Shown: positions 9,390 to 19,042, counted from the stretch's first letter. The stretch is 64,000 nucleotides of DNA from Niallia taxi (GCF_004005475.1 NZ_RZTZ01000014.1:62001-126000), one strand, 5' to 3'. Made by a program: numbers and translations. Notes: generated from the letters alone by a model not told the origin.

Positions 9390-9936
9390 AACACGAAACC
9401 TGCTCCTTTCCATTAATCCCATACCAATGTGTCGGAAGACTATTTATTCTTACTTCTATTTCATATACTGACAATCCTTCAAAACCTAAAATTATCGGAC
9501 ATTTATTCGCTGCCTGTTTTGTATATTAACTTGCTGTTGAATTGTCATCAATAGCATGGCTCCAAGCACTTTCGTTCAATTGGGCATGACTGCTGTCGTA
9601 CATATTAATTAATGGTTAGCTGCTCCTATCAGACCATCATAGCCCTTTCCCTTTTTTACCACAATGCCAGCAGCAGCTAACTGTAATTGTTGAAAGGGCT
9701 CGCTTGCCTCCGTATCCAGTAAAACAGCCTTTTACAAGCTGTCGGTTTCTATCATAACTGCGAAAGATAAAAAGCAGTCAGTACGATTTCAATGGATTTA
9801 CAATGAAAATAATAGAAATGAAGCAACTAGTCTAGTTTTCTGTTCATTATTTTAGTATCATGAAGAAATGGATACTGCCATTGATTGGCGATTTGTCTCA
9901 TACATGTACTTTATAATGAAGTGAGGATATAAACTT
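9390..9936. other. Intergenic region with a possible gene remnant
   Basis: No intact gene is seen. On the minus strand, about 9615-9735, there is a stop-free stretch with protein-like character (AVLLDTEASEPFQQLQLAA, then GIVVKKGKGYDGLIGAANH) but no start codon or ribosome binding site, suggesting the tail of a decayed gene. The right part (9780-9936) is ordinary promoter DNA for the ABC-F gene. Confidence 0.3.
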
Positions 9937-11487
9937 ATGTTATTGAATGTGGAAAATTTAAGTCATACATTTGGAGATAGAACACTATTTAAAGATGTCT
10001 CCTTCCGTTTGCTTGCAGAGGATCATGTCGGTCTTGTTGGGGCTAACGGTGTTGGTAAATCAACATTAATGAATATTATTACAGGACAACTTATTCATGA
10101 TGCCGGCAGAGTCGAGTGGATTCCTTCTGTCCATTACGGTTACTTGGATCAGCATACAGTGCTTACACCAGGAAAAACCATTCGCGATGCATTAAAGGAT
10201 GCTTTCCTTCCACTATTTAAGGAAGAAGAAAAGTTAAATGAAGTAACAGCGAAAATGGGTGATGCTACACCAGAAGAGCTGGAAGAATTACTGGATGAAA
10301 TGGGTGTTATCCAAGATAAGCTGGATGCAGGCGGCTTTTATACACTTGATATAAAAATTGAAGAAGCAGCACGCGGGTTAGGTCTTGATGCAATTGGACT
10401 AGAGCGTGATGTTGCAGCATTGAGCGGTGGGCAAAGAACGAAGGTTCTGCTTGCAAAGCTATTACTTGAACAGCCGCAAGTTCTATTGTTGGATGAGCCG
10501 ACAAACTATCTCGATGTAGAGCATATTAAATGGCTTGCCTCTTATTTAAAGGAATATCCATATGCCTTTATTTTGATTTCTCATGATACAGAGTTCATGA
10601 ACCAGGTATCAAATGTTATTTTCCATCTTGAATTTTCCAAGCTTACAAGATACACAGCAAGCTACGATAAGTTCCTTGAGCTTGCGGAAATCAACAAAAA
10701 CCAGCATTTGAACGCGTATGAGAAACAAAAGGAATTTATTAAAAAACAAGAAGATTTCATCTCTAAAAACAAAGCGAGATACTCTACAACTGGACGAGCA
10801 AAAAGCCGTCAAAAGCAGTTAGACCGTCTTGAGCGCATTGACAGACCGGAAACTGCTATTAAGCCGACATTTGAGTTTAAAGAATCCCGCGGCAGCAGCC
10901 GGTATGTTTTTGAGGGAACAGACTTTGAAATTGGTTACGCTGACCCGCTGTTACCGAAGATGTCTGTGACAATCGAGCGTGGTGAAAAGATTGCGGTCGT
11001 CGGCTGTAACGGTGTTGGTAAATCTACATTGCTTAAAACAATGCTTGGCAAAATCAAACCGCTTAGCGGAAAAATTGAGCGTGGAGATTTCTTGTATCCT
11101 TCCTATTTCGAACAGGAAGTAAAAGCAGGCAATTTGACTCCAATTGAAGATGTATGGAATTCCTTCCCAAGCATGGATCAGCACCAAGTTCGCGCTGCAC
11201 TTGCAAGATGCGGGTTGAAAAACGAGCATATTTCACGACCACTTAATCAATTGAGCGGTGGCGAGCAAGCGAAAGTCCGCTTATGCAAGCTGTTAATGGA
11301 AGAAAGCAACTGGCTGCTATTCGATGAACCGACAAACCACTTAGATATTTCGGCTAAGGAAGAATTGAAAAGAGCATTGAAAGCTTATAAAGGTACCGTT
11401 GTTCTCGTTTGCCATGAACCTGACTTCTATGAAGATTGGGTAACAAAGGTTTGGAATGTTGAAGATTGGTCTAACCAAAATAACTAA
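9937..11487 (+). CDS. ABC-F family ATPase (ribosome-associated, YfmM/YkpA-like)
   Basis: A 516-residue protein with two tandem ATP-binding cassettes and no membrane segments, the layout of ABC-F translation factors or ribosome-protection proteins. Domain 1 has Walker A GANGVGKST (35-43), signature LSGGQRTK and Walker B LLLDEPTNYLD. Domain 2 has GCNGVGKST, LSGGEQAK and LLFDEPTNHLD. The linker between them (KEFIKKQEDFISKNKARYST) is the charged helical P-site-tRNA-interaction region. GTGAGGA precedes the ATG. It is monocistronic with its own terminator. Whether it is a housekeeping factor or confers antibiotic resistance cannot be told from sequence. Confidence 0.88.
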   Translation: MLLNVENLSHTFGDRTLFKDVSFRLLAEDHVGLVGANGVGKSTLMNIITGQLIHDAGRVEWIPSVHYGYLDQHTVLTPGKTIRDALKDAFLPLFKEEEKLNEVTAKMGDATPEELEELLDEMGVIQDKLDAGGFYTLDIKIEEAARGLGLDAIGLERDVAALSGGQRTKVLLAKLLLEQPQVLLLDEPTNYLDVEHIKWLASYLKEYPYAFILISHDTEFMNQVSNVIFHLEFSKLTRYTASYDKFLELAEINKNQHLNAYEKQKEFIKKQEDFISKNKARYSTTGRAKSRQKQLDRLERIDRPETAIKPTFEFKESRGSSRYVFEGTDFEIGYADPLLPKMSVTIERGEKIAVVGCNGVGKSTLLKTMLGKIKPLSGKIERGDFLYPSYFEQEVKAGNLTPIEDVWNSFPSMDQHQVRAALARCGLKNEHISRPLNQLSGGEQAKVRLCKLLMEESNWLLFDEPTNHLDISAKEELKRALKAYKGTVVLVCHEPDFYEDWVTKVWNVEDWSNQNN

Positions 11488-11495
11488 TTAATTAT

Positions 11496-11574
11496 AAAAA
11501 ACTATCAATGATGAATTGCTGTGATGGATAAAATTCCATTCATAAGAATATTCATTATTTGATAGTTTTTTTTT
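11496..11574 (+). terminator. Long-loop terminator after ABC-F gene
   Basis: AAAAACTATCA near 11496 pairs with TGATAGTTTTT ending near 11570, followed by an eight-T run. The large loop could fold further. Confidence 0.7.
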
Positions 11575-11601
11575 GATAAAAATGTGGCAAGGAGGTGCAA
11601 T

Positions 11602-12624
11602 TTGTATTTCTTTGGGCGGATTTGGAAAGTCATCATTAACTTTAGCTTTTCAGCCATTTTACTTATCACCTTTGGGGTGATTTTGAGTGCTGCATGGCTG
11701 TTTCACGTTTTGGAGCCAGCGACCTTTCCAAGCTATTTCGACAGCTTATGGTATACAATGGTCACTTCTACAACAGTTGGTTACGGAGACTATTACCCTA
11801 CCTCCATCGCCGGTCGTATATTTGCGATGGTGTTTTTCCTGTATGGAATCATGACCCTGACTGTGTTTATTGGAAAAATTCAGCAAATGCTTTCTGACTA
11901 TAAAAGGCTGAAGGAGGAAGGAAAATTGGACTACAAAAGGGATGGTCATGTAATTTTTATCGGATATGGGAAGAAAACAGCGATAGCCATTAAGGAGGTA
12001 AAAAGCTCGAATGCGAAAATGCCGATAGTGCTTATAGACAGCAAGCTCGATAAGAACCCTTACAATGAAGATTATGTATTTTTTATTAATGGAAATCCAG
12101 CAGAAGACGAAACATTGTTAAAAGCAAACTTACCTGCTGCAGAGCGTGTTTTTATTTTTTCAGATGAAGCAATTGACAATGATTTAGCGGCAGACGGTAC
12201 AACAGCCTTAATTGCATTAGGAGTTGAAGACCTGTCCAATGAGTATTCAGTTAATATGCATACAACAGTTGAAATTCGCAAGGCTTCCCATAAGCCACGC
12301 TTTAAGCATGCAAATGTTGAAAGATTCGTTTATTCCTATGAATCGGTTGGACTCTTGATTGCAAGGGAATGCTTGCATTCTGGGAGTGCCACTTTATTAA
12401 ATGATTTGCTCTCAAATGAAAGAGGTTCAGACTGGCATCAAATGAAAGCGAAACAGGAATGGAAAACATATAAAGATGCTGCAGAGGGTGTATTCTCGTT
12501 AGGTGCAACACTCATTGCCGTTAATGATGATTTAGATGTCGCAACAAAAGCTAATAGGGCTCTTCCGAATGATGCGACATTGACAATTGTCTGCAGTGAA
12601 ACAACGATATTAAATTTTAAATAA
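11602..12624 (+). CDS. Two-TM potassium channel with RCK/TrkA-N domain (YugO-like)
   Basis: A 340-residue ion channel subunit. The first 90 residues contain two transmembrane helices flanking a pore loop with the K+ selectivity filter TTVGYGD (57-63). The rest forms a regulator-of-conductance (RCK) domain beginning with VIFIGYGKKT, a Rossmann-type ligand-binding fold. The layout matches the B. subtilis YugO channel used in membrane-potential signalling. A GTG-initiated frame opens at 11584, but that GTG lies before the AAGGAGG, so I chose TTG at 11602, six bases after it. Tetramer assembly in the membrane is expected from the family. Confidence 0.88.
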   Translation: MYFFGRIWKVIINFSFSAILLITFGVILSAAWLFHVLEPATFPSYFDSLWYTMVTSTTVGYGDYYPTSIAGRIFAMVFFLYGIMTLTVFIGKIQQMLSDYKRLKEEGKLDYKRDGHVIFIGYGKKTAIAIKEVKSSNAKMPIVLIDSKLDKNPYNEDYVFFINGNPAEDETLLKANLPAAERVFIFSDEAIDNDLAADGTTALIALGVEDLSNEYSVNMHTTVEIRKASHKPRFKHANVERFVYSYESVGLLIARECLHSGSATLLNDLLSNERGSDWHQMKAKQEWKTYKDAAEGVFSLGATLIAVNDDLDVATKANRALPNDATLTIVCSETTILNFK

Positions 12625-12674
12625 GCCATTTTTAGAGGGCTACTATATACTACATATACTTTGCCCTCTGTGTT

Positions 12675-13010
12675 TTAATTTGTTTCTGTGTGCTGTTTCC
12701 CTTTTTTGACTGCTTTTAACTCATACTTATCCACTTTTACAGAGATAATATGATCTGGCTTTGGCTTGCCAATATTTTTCCGGTGTCCCTCAATATGGGC
12801 AGGACTCTTCTCCCAATTCTTCCAAGCCTCTTCTGATTCCCATCTGAAAATTAGTAAAACCTCTTCATCACCACGGCGAACTTTTTTCACATAAACACTG
12901 ACATCAACAAAGCCTTCCTGCTCCTCCACGATACCACCTTGGCTGAACTTATTAACTACAAGGTCAGATGTTCCTTCTTTCACAACCATATTTCGAGTGA
13001 TTACAAACAT
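12675..13010 (-). CDS. hmoA: Heme-degrading monooxygenase (IsdG/HmoA family)
   Basis: A 111-residue member of the antibiotic-biosynthesis-monooxygenase fold. Family features visible are the N-terminal MFVITRNMVV strand with an early Asn, the LLIFRWESEEAWKNW segment with conserved Trp, and the following HIEGHR helix. Such enzymes dimerise and open the heme ring to release iron in the cytoplasm. A near-perfect Fur box at 13054-13068, just before the gene, supports an iron-limitation role. Symbol assigned by similarity to B. subtilis HmoA, with moderate certainty between HmoA and other IsdG relatives. Confidence 0.8.
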   Translation of the reverse strand: MFVITRNMVVKEGTSDLVVNKFSQGGIVEEQEGFVDVSVYVKKVRRGDEEVLLIFRWESEEAWKNWEKSPAHIEGHRKNIGKPKPDHIISVKVDKYELKAVKKGKQHTETN

Positions 13011-13053
13011 ACCTTTCTCTCCAATCCATTATAAAGTATATTTTTTATTCTAT

Positions 13054-13068
13054 TGATAAAGATTATCA
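13054..13068. promoter_or_regulatory. Fur box
   Basis: TGATAAAGATTATCA matches the 7-1-7 Fur consensus (TGATAAT-N-ATTATCA) with one mismatch. It lies 44 bp upstream of the heme monooxygenase start, so iron repression of that gene is likely. The divergent sortase-substrate gene begins 135 bp away and is less likely to be controlled by it. Confidence 0.75.
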
Positions 13069-13202
13069 TTGTCAATTAATAACCGTCTGTTAGCTGCACT
13101 ACCTGTTATTTTTCATTACGCTCGCTTTTTTTTGGAAATATTGTATGATTTTTTAACGACAGCAAATAATACCAATAATTAGATTTATTGGAGGTCTTTG
13201 CT

Positions 13203-14165
13203 ATGATAAGAGGTATCACTCTTTCCACACTTGCCTGCTTGTTATTACTCTTGAATCCGGTTGGAGCACTCGCTGCGCCAACAAACGAGGAGGTCAGCCA
13301 ACTTGCTAATTCACTTGGATGGACGACTGATGATTTGGAAAACTATTTAAGCGATAAAGAGCTTTCTTTAGAGCATTTTGATTCAATCGAAAGCTTAAAG
13401 GATTATCTAGGCACACCAATTACACCTGATAATTTAAATAAATTGCTGAAAAACTATAATATGACACAGGAAGAATTGGAGATTTTGCTGACTGGTTTCA
13501 ATGAAAGTGTTCAAGATTACTGGTTCATAGAGGATTTAGATGTCGCCATTGACTTTTATCAAAATCATGAAGAGCAAATGCAAAATTTAGAGGCATTTTT
13601 GCTGAATATTGGGATGACAGAAGACGAAACGGCTAGCTTGTATCAGCATTTTAAAAAGCTCGACAAACAAGCTTTAGCAAATAATATTTCTAACTGGAAG
13701 GAAGAACTACAAGCTTTTGTCACGATGGATCAGGAGGAGCAGCTTTCTTCTGCTAATAAAGAAAGCTTATTGTCGATATGGAAAAATGTCAGCAAACAGC
13801 TGGAATTAACCCCTGTTTTTTATTCTGTTGACGATAACGGCAATAGAAAAGAAATTGTACTCGATGAATTTCTGCAAGCGCCACAATATGATACGGTAGC
13901 TTTGGAGATTTACGACAGCAATGATGCTTTGCTTGTAGATACCGTTATCTCTCCAGAAAAACTCACGAGCGGATTTGCCGTAGCCGCAGCTGACAAAGTG
14001 GTGAATTTGGCTGAATTAAGCGGAAACTTAACGACACTTTATGATTCACAGCTTCCAAACACCGCATCTTTTGTCCCTTTATTTTTATTTGCAGGATATT
14101 TGTGTGTATTAACAGGCTGCATCATTTTGTTACGGAATAAGAGCAAAAAGCTTTATGAAAAGTAA
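13203..14165 (+). CDS. LPXTG-type surface protein (processed acidic surface protein-like), sortase substrate
   Basis: A 320-residue, strongly acidic secreted protein. It has an N-terminal signal peptide (hydrophobic TLACLLLLLNPVGALAAP), repeats of a helical motif rich in Leu, Asn and Glu (for example LGWTTDDLENYL and NYNMTQEELEILL), and a C-terminal sorting signal: LPNTA, a hydrophobic span and a basic tail (RNKSKKLYEK). It matches the layout of the 'processed acidic surface protein' family. A TTG-initiated frame opens at 13188, but GGAGGT is seven bases before the ATG at 13203, which I chose. The next gene, overlapping by 11 bp, encodes the sortase that presumably anchors it. Confidence 0.85.
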   Translation: MIRGITLSTLACLLLLLNPVGALAAPTNEEVSQLANSLGWTTDDLENYLSDKELSLEHFDSIESLKDYLGTPITPDNLNKLLKNYNMTQEELEILLTGFNESVQDYWFIEDLDVAIDFYQNHEEQMQNLEAFLLNIGMTEDETASLYQHFKKLDKQALANNISNWKEELQAFVTMDQEEQLSSANKESLLSIWKNVSKQLELTPVFYSVDDNGNRKEIVLDEFLQAPQYDTVALEIYDSNDALLVDTVISPEKLTSGFAVAAADKVVNLAELSGNLTTLYDSQLPNTASFVPLFLFAGYLCVLTGCIILLRNKSKKLYEK

Positions 14166-14745
14166 AACTATCACCCTGTCTGTATGTGCTTATACATTAA
14201 TTGTGGTTGGTATGGTCTTTGTTATTTCCAATTCAGTCCATTTGGTGAATGCAAACAAACCGTTGTCCTCTGTGATTGCCAACGTTACAAAAGAGCTTAG
14301 TTCCAGTACTGCCAAAAGCACATCACCACAAGAAGGTGATTGGTTCGGCATACTGATTGCACCGAAACAAAACAAAGAAGTAACGATATTCGAAGGGACA
14401 AACTCCTCTACTTTAGCAAAGGGCGCTGGCCACTTTTCAGGCAGTGCAAACCCTGGAGAAAGTAATAACACGGTGATATCAGGGCATCGGGACACATATT
14501 TTCGTTTTCTAAAGGATGTAGCCAAAAATGATCGAATTATCCTTCAAACGAGCAGTGGAACCTTCACCTATAAAATCCGTAAAACAGAGGTGGTTTCTGC
14601 CTCCGCTGAAAATATAGTAACACCAAAAAGCCGACCTGTTTTAACATTAACAACATGCTATCCATTCTACTTTATTGGTGATGCACCAGAACGCTTTATC
14701 GTGACGGCAGATCTCATAAATAAAGACATGTCTGCAGCCAGATAG
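14155..14745 (+). CDS. Class D sortase
   Basis: A 196-residue membrane-anchored transpeptidase that joins LPXTG-type proteins to the cell wall. It has an N-terminal hydrophobic anchor (residues 8-28) and a beta-barrel catalytic domain with His111 (SGHRDTYF), Cys168 (TLTTCYPF) and Arg180 (APERF). The His-Arg-Asp and LTTC motifs fit class D. It overlaps the upstream gene, whose product ends in LPNTA, by 11 bp, so the pair is probably a dedicated enzyme and substrate. A strong terminator follows. Confidence 0.9.
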   Translation: MKSKTITLSVCAYTLIVVGMVFVISNSVHLVNANKPLSSVIANVTKELSSSTAKSTSPQEGDWFGILIAPKQNKEVTIFEGTNSSTLAKGAGHFSGSANPGESNNTVISGHRDTYFRFLKDVAKNDRIILQTSSGTFTYKIRKTEVVSASAENIVTPKSRPVLTLTTCYPFYFIGDAPERFIVTADLINKDMSAAR

Positions 14746-14749
14746 CCTA

Positions 14750-14787
14750 CGATAACCTGCTATTTTTTAGCAGGTTATCGTTTTTTT
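14750..14787 (+). terminator. Intrinsic terminator after sortase gene
   Basis: A 13-bp perfect stem (14750-14762 with 14768-14780) is followed by seven T's. It overlaps the 3' end of the convergent methyltransferase gene by a few bases. Confidence 0.9.
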
Positions 14788-15482
14788 GCTTTAATAAGGA
14801 GAAAATGTGGGTTATTCATCAAATACTGATAACTCTCCGCATTTAACTCTTTTAGTTTCGCTGTTGGTTGGAGCTCCTTTATTGATGTTAGCGTGAATGC
14901 CTTTGTTGTTTCATTGATGATATCTTGTAGGGGTCTGCGGTACATCGGGACCTCGAATTCCTTGCCTTGTTTATTCCAGATATCTGTTAGTGCTTCTGTT
15001 TCAAAATAGCATTTGTTTTCCGAAATATTGATATCCATGAATGGATGATGGACAGAAAATAAATACTCCCCACCGCTTTTTAAAATTCTGCTAAATTCCG
15101 CAAACACCCGAGTCCAATCTTGTAAATAATGAAGTGTCAATGAGCTGATAATCAAATCAAAGGAAGAGTTGTGAAAAGGCAGTGGTTCCTCTAAATCCAA
15201 GCAGAATGCCTTTCCTCTGTCACCAATTCTTCGTTTTGTGGCTGCTATCATTTGTGGACTAATGTCTACAGCAGTTACATCAGCCCCTCTTAAAAGCAGT
15301 TCATTTGCATACCACCCTGCTGCACACCCTGCATCAAGGATTTTCTTGCCATGTAAATCTTGCTTTACTTCTGCCAACATTCCTGGCCGTTCGTATTGTG
15401 TATTATATAAGCTAGAGTCATCAACCTGGTTTTCATAAACAGTAGATAAAGAATCAAATACCTTTTGTATTTTTTCTTTCAT
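14775..15482 (-). CDS. Class I SAM-dependent methyltransferase
   Basis: A 235-residue soluble methyltransferase. Motif I is ILDAGCAAGWYANELL, motif II is VTAVDISPQMI, and the later FDLIISSLTLHYL and ILKSGGEYLFSVHHP segments follow the Methyltransf_11 pattern. AGGAGGGG precedes the ATG. It is convergent with the sortase operon. Substrate not predictable. Confidence 0.85.
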   Translation of the reverse strand: MKEKIQKVFDSLSTVYENQVDDSSLYNTQYERPGMLAEVKQDLHGKKILDAGCAAGWYANELLLRGADVTAVDISPQMIAATKRRIGDRGKAFCLDLEEPLPFHNSSFDLIISSLTLHYLQDWTRVFAEFSRILKSGGEYLFSVHHPFMDINISENKCYFETEALTDIWNKQGKEFEVPMYRRPLQDIINETTKAFTLTSIKELQPTAKLKELNAESYQYLMNNPHFLLIKAKKR

Positions 15483-15554
15483 TTTTTCCCCTCCTACTTA
15501 AATACACATCTATGTGTATATTCTTTGTAGATTGTTTACAATCCTTTTTCTACT

Positions 15555-15583
15555 ACAAAAAAACCATGCAAAAGCATGGTTCG
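15555..15583 (-). terminator. Intrinsic terminator of giant membrane-protein gene
   Basis: An 8-bp stem (AACCATGC, 15562-15569 with 15574-15581) lies after the 15601 stop. On the minus strand it is followed by a T run. Confidence 0.75.
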
Positions 15584-15600
15584 TAATGTTTCCGTTAGTA

Positions 15601-18600
15601 TTAACTCCACTTTGCCAAGACAGCAGCTATTTTCGTTTTCCACTCCTTTATAAACAGAAGGACATTGTTGCCTCCCTTTTGCTTTTGCATTTCATAAAAG
15701 CTGGCTGCGCCGATTAAAACGCTGCCGGCAATGAGCAGGTATGCCCACCATGGCATATTGCCCCAATATGGTCTAGTTTGCAAAAGGACATTTAAAAGAA
15801 GTACGCCTATACCAATAAAGAAATAGGATTTATAACGGAAATAAAAACCTCCTATAACGGACATTAATGATAAACTCCCAAGAATGATGGCATCCATAAT
15901 GTCAGAGGTTTTTAACCCATCCATTATGAAGCATACCGCTGAAAATAGCAGAAAGATCCACTCTGCTTTTATTAGGAACTGCAGATGATCAGGTTTTAAT
16001 TTTTTACAAACCCATATTAAGATAAACCAAGGCAGTAACAGCAGTTCCATGTTAAAGTAAATAGAAATCGGCAGCTCATGAAGCAATGTATAATATGGCT
16101 GCAGAAGGACGAACATTGATGCTATTTTTGCCATCCAACTGTTATTCTTTGCGACCCTTCTCTTTTGGATATATATAGATAGAGCCAAGAGAATACCTGG
16201 TGCCACCTTCATCCATAATAAATCTGTATTTGTAAACAGCAGGAAGACTAATGCAAGGAAGCCACTAATACTATACAGATCTACTGCACTTAATATATCG
16301 TTTTCAAATGTGGCTAGTCTTCTGTATAAGCATATTCCTATAATGATAAGAAATACTCCTAATATAGCATAAAAGAAAAACCGTTCAGCTTGCAGAAAAG
16401 CCTGTGCATACATAAGCCTTTCTGTACTGCAGAATAACAGCAGCATTGCTGGTGCAATCAAAAAGTGTTTTTTATCCAAATGCATTAGCAGCAAGTAAAA
16501 AGTCAAATAAAGGAGACTGATGAAAAATTCATAATAAGAGAATTCTGCTAATATGAGCCAAGAAACAATTCCCAGCAAACTAAACGGGATAAAAAATAAT
16601 AATAATGATTTACCGCTATTCCGTTTCTGATACAAGCGTTGGCCTAATATAAGAATACTAGTGTAAAGAAAAGCTTGCGATACTTCTGTACCGCCAACAA
16701 AAGCAAGATGCTTTTCCAATGCGAAAAACATAAAAAACGAAAGATAGGCTCCATAATGCATGAATATTTTTACATATTTCTGTTTTATCAGATAAGCACT
16801 CGCTGAATAGGCAATAAAGCTGAACACAAAATGAAGCATTGCGTTACTATAGTTAAATATAACATCAAAGCCTAGTGCCATTAATAAATACGTATGACCA
16901 AATGCTGCTAAAGGTAGCTTAAAGTCTTTATTTTTCATAAACACTGCAGCTAATAACAAGAGAATCCAGCCATAAAGAGCACTTTTCTCGTACATCCAAT
17001 CTGATGACGAAAACAGCAAATCAATCAAGGAAAAATAGCAGAAGCACGAAACTGCAGTAATCAGCCATGGGATTGCTTTTTCTCGTCGCAATTGATAAAA
17101 CAAGTAAAAAACAAAAATTCCACCAGCATAGACAGCCGTTTTTGCAATATCACTATTAGATGGCGCTGTTACGGTCAATAGCACTGCCACCATATACATA
17201 AATTGACTTATATAAAACCCGTTTTTTCCCACTCCTTCATCTTTTCCTTGGTACCATTTGCTTAAAGCTAATATGCTGATACTAGCCAAAGCAACAGAAA
17301 CGAAGTGCCCTAAATCTTGCAAGCCTTGTATAGCTGAAAACAATGTGACAAACGCAACACTATAAACAATTGGAATAATTAAATTCAATAATGTAAAGCC
17401 TGTTATCTCTATGTTTTGCCTCTTTATATATAATAAGGTGAATCCAAGGAGGAAAAGCATAAAGCACACTTCCCAACCGCCAAAGAAAAACATGGCACTG
17501 CCATATGTACATAAAACCATCGTACCAAGTGTTACATCGCTTGAGCTTCTTTTTATCACTTGCAACATTGGAACATTATTAAATAGGCTTAACAAAAGTA
17601 ATAAAAGAAAGGCACTAACATAACTGACCACTAATAAGCTGTTTAGATCGTTAACAAGAATCCATTTTAACGCAAGCTGCCAAAAGCTCATCCCCCATAA
17701 TAATGCAGGCAAATATGGAATAATACGTGTAGGAAGATGTTTCGTTAAGTATACAAATTGGGCTCCAAGCAGCAGTAAAGTTATCGTGATAATATACGAA
17801 CCGCTCCAAACAAGCTCTAGTCGAAAAACAGCACTGTAAATAAGACTTGCCAATCCAACCGCAATACTTGTATGCTCCCAGGTTTTTTTCAAATTCATTT
17901 CTTTTTTTACCATGGCTAAGAAAAGGAAGACGCCAGCTAAAGCAGCAAAGGCCAATGGCATCCAGTTAGACAGAAATTCGTAAGAAAAAAGCTGATAAAC
18001 TCCAGCACTTGCAGTCACTGTTACCAAAAGATGAACATCTTTCTTGTTTGTTTCAAGGAGGAAAAGGAAGTAGACAGCACTCATCAATAAAAAATTCCAG
18101 CCTTGAAATATCGAAGATTCATAGAAAAAGCTAATGAATAAAGTTGTGACAATCATATGTACGAGCATATAGACAGGCAAGAGACGAAGATAACCACTTA
18201 ACCAGGCTTTTTTGTATTTCGCCATAAACAGAATAATCAAGAAATTAAAGATAACCATTAAAAGTGTGAACACATCTAGCGGTAAGGATAATGCTAATAC
18301 CCCAAAGGCAACAGTTGACGAAACAGCCGTCAATGCCAATACACGAAAAAAACTTGATTGCATCCTTTTCGCTAGCTGGTGATAAACAATCACAAGTACT
18401 GTTCCTGCAATCGCCCCAAACAGATACCTTCCTTCCCCTTCATATGAAAGATAAAAACCTGCTAAATGAAAGAAGTTGACGGAAAGAAATCCAATAGGCA
18501 GAAATAATCCGCCAAGAACGGTAAAGGCGAAAGCTGTTTTTTCTATTTTCACAATATTTTTTGCGATAAAACCGAATCCAAAAAATAAAATAGAGACAAA

Positions 18601-18954
18601 GAAAATGCTTGCTGCCTTCATCCACCCAACCATTGTGCTCCAATTGCTTGTTGCGACAAAAAGGCCACCTAGTAAAAGCAAGAAAACGCCAAGATACAAA
18701 AGATAGGAAATATTACGCTCACGCAGCTCCTCTTTACTGCGGACTTTTTTCATTTTTTTCTTCTTTTCGCGAATTTGTTTTTGTTCAAGTATGTTGTCTT
18801 GTTGTACCACTTCCTTCTTCGGTAAAACAACTGCTGCCTCTGTATCTTGGACATAGTCCTTATAACCGGAAAGAACTTCCTCGTATGCTTGCGAACGTAT
18901 GTATTCGTGATCCTTAAGCAGTTTAAGCTTTGTCAAAAATGAGTTCTCAGTCAT
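15601..18954 (-). CDS. Giant polytopic membrane protein (SCO7613/DUF2157-like)
   Basis: A 1117-residue protein with a basic cytoplasmic N-terminus of about 85 residues (it includes KKKKMKKVRSKEEL), followed by what looks like thirty or more hydrophobic helices to the C-terminus. No enzymatic motif or soluble domain is visible. The first helices (YLLYLGVFLLLLGGLFVATS, then GFGFIAKNIVK) resemble DUF2157/DUF2339 and 'SCO7613 C-terminal domain' membrane proteins that are found with unknown role in many Bacillaceae. It forms its own transcription unit with a terminator. The start follows AAGGGG at modest distance. Function unknown. Confidence 0.75.
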   Translation of the reverse strand: MTENSFLTKLKLLKDHEYIRSQAYEEVLSGYKDYVQDTEAAVVLPKKEVVQQDNILEQKQIREKKKKMKKVRSKEELRERNISYLLYLGVFLLLLGGLFVATSNWSTMVGWMKAASIFFVSILFFGFGFIAKNIVKIEKTAFAFTVLGGLFLPIGFLSVNFFHLAGFYLSYEGEGRYLFGAIAGTVLVIVYHQLAKRMQSSFFRVLALTAVSSTVAFGVLALSLPLDVFTLLMVIFNFLIILFMAKYKKAWLSGYLRLLPVYMLVHMIVTTLFISFFYESSIFQGWNFLLMSAVYFLFLLETNKKDVHLLVTVTASAGVYQLFSYEFLSNWMPLAFAALAGVFLFLAMVKKEMNLKKTWEHTSIAVGLASLIYSAVFRLELVWSGSYIITITLLLLGAQFVYLTKHLPTRIIPYLPALLWGMSFWQLALKWILVNDLNSLLVVSYVSAFLLLLLLSLFNNVPMLQVIKRSSSDVTLGTMVLCTYGSAMFFFGGWEVCFMLFLLGFTLLYIKRQNIEITGFTLLNLIIPIVYSVAFVTLFSAIQGLQDLGHFVSVALASISILALSKWYQGKDEGVGKNGFYISQFMYMVAVLLTVTAPSNSDIAKTAVYAGGIFVFYLFYQLRREKAIPWLITAVSCFCYFSLIDLLFSSSDWMYEKSALYGWILLLLAAVFMKNKDFKLPLAAFGHTYLLMALGFDVIFNYSNAMLHFVFSFIAYSASAYLIKQKYVKIFMHYGAYLSFFMFFALEKHLAFVGGTEVSQAFLYTSILILGQRLYQKRNSGKSLLLFFIPFSLLGIVSWLILAEFSYYEFFISLLYLTFYLLLMHLDKKHFLIAPAMLLLFCSTERLMYAQAFLQAERFFFYAILGVFLIIIGICLYRRLATFENDILSAVDLYSISGFLALVFLLFTNTDLLWMKVAPGILLALSIYIQKRRVAKNNSWMAKIASMFVLLQPYYTLLHELPISIYFNMELLLLPWFILIWVCKKLKPDHLQFLIKAEWIFLLFSAVCFIMDGLKTSDIMDAIILGSLSLMSVIGGFYFRYKSYFFIGIGVLLLNVLLQTRPYWGNMPWWAYLLIAGSVLIGAASFYEMQKQKGGNNVLLFIKEWKTKIAAVLAKWS

Positions 18955-19042
18955 TCACCATAACCCCTTATGATAATTTTGTACATAATGTGTAATATTA
19001 CAATATTTATTAATAAATTTCAATAATATGTACAAAAGTAAT

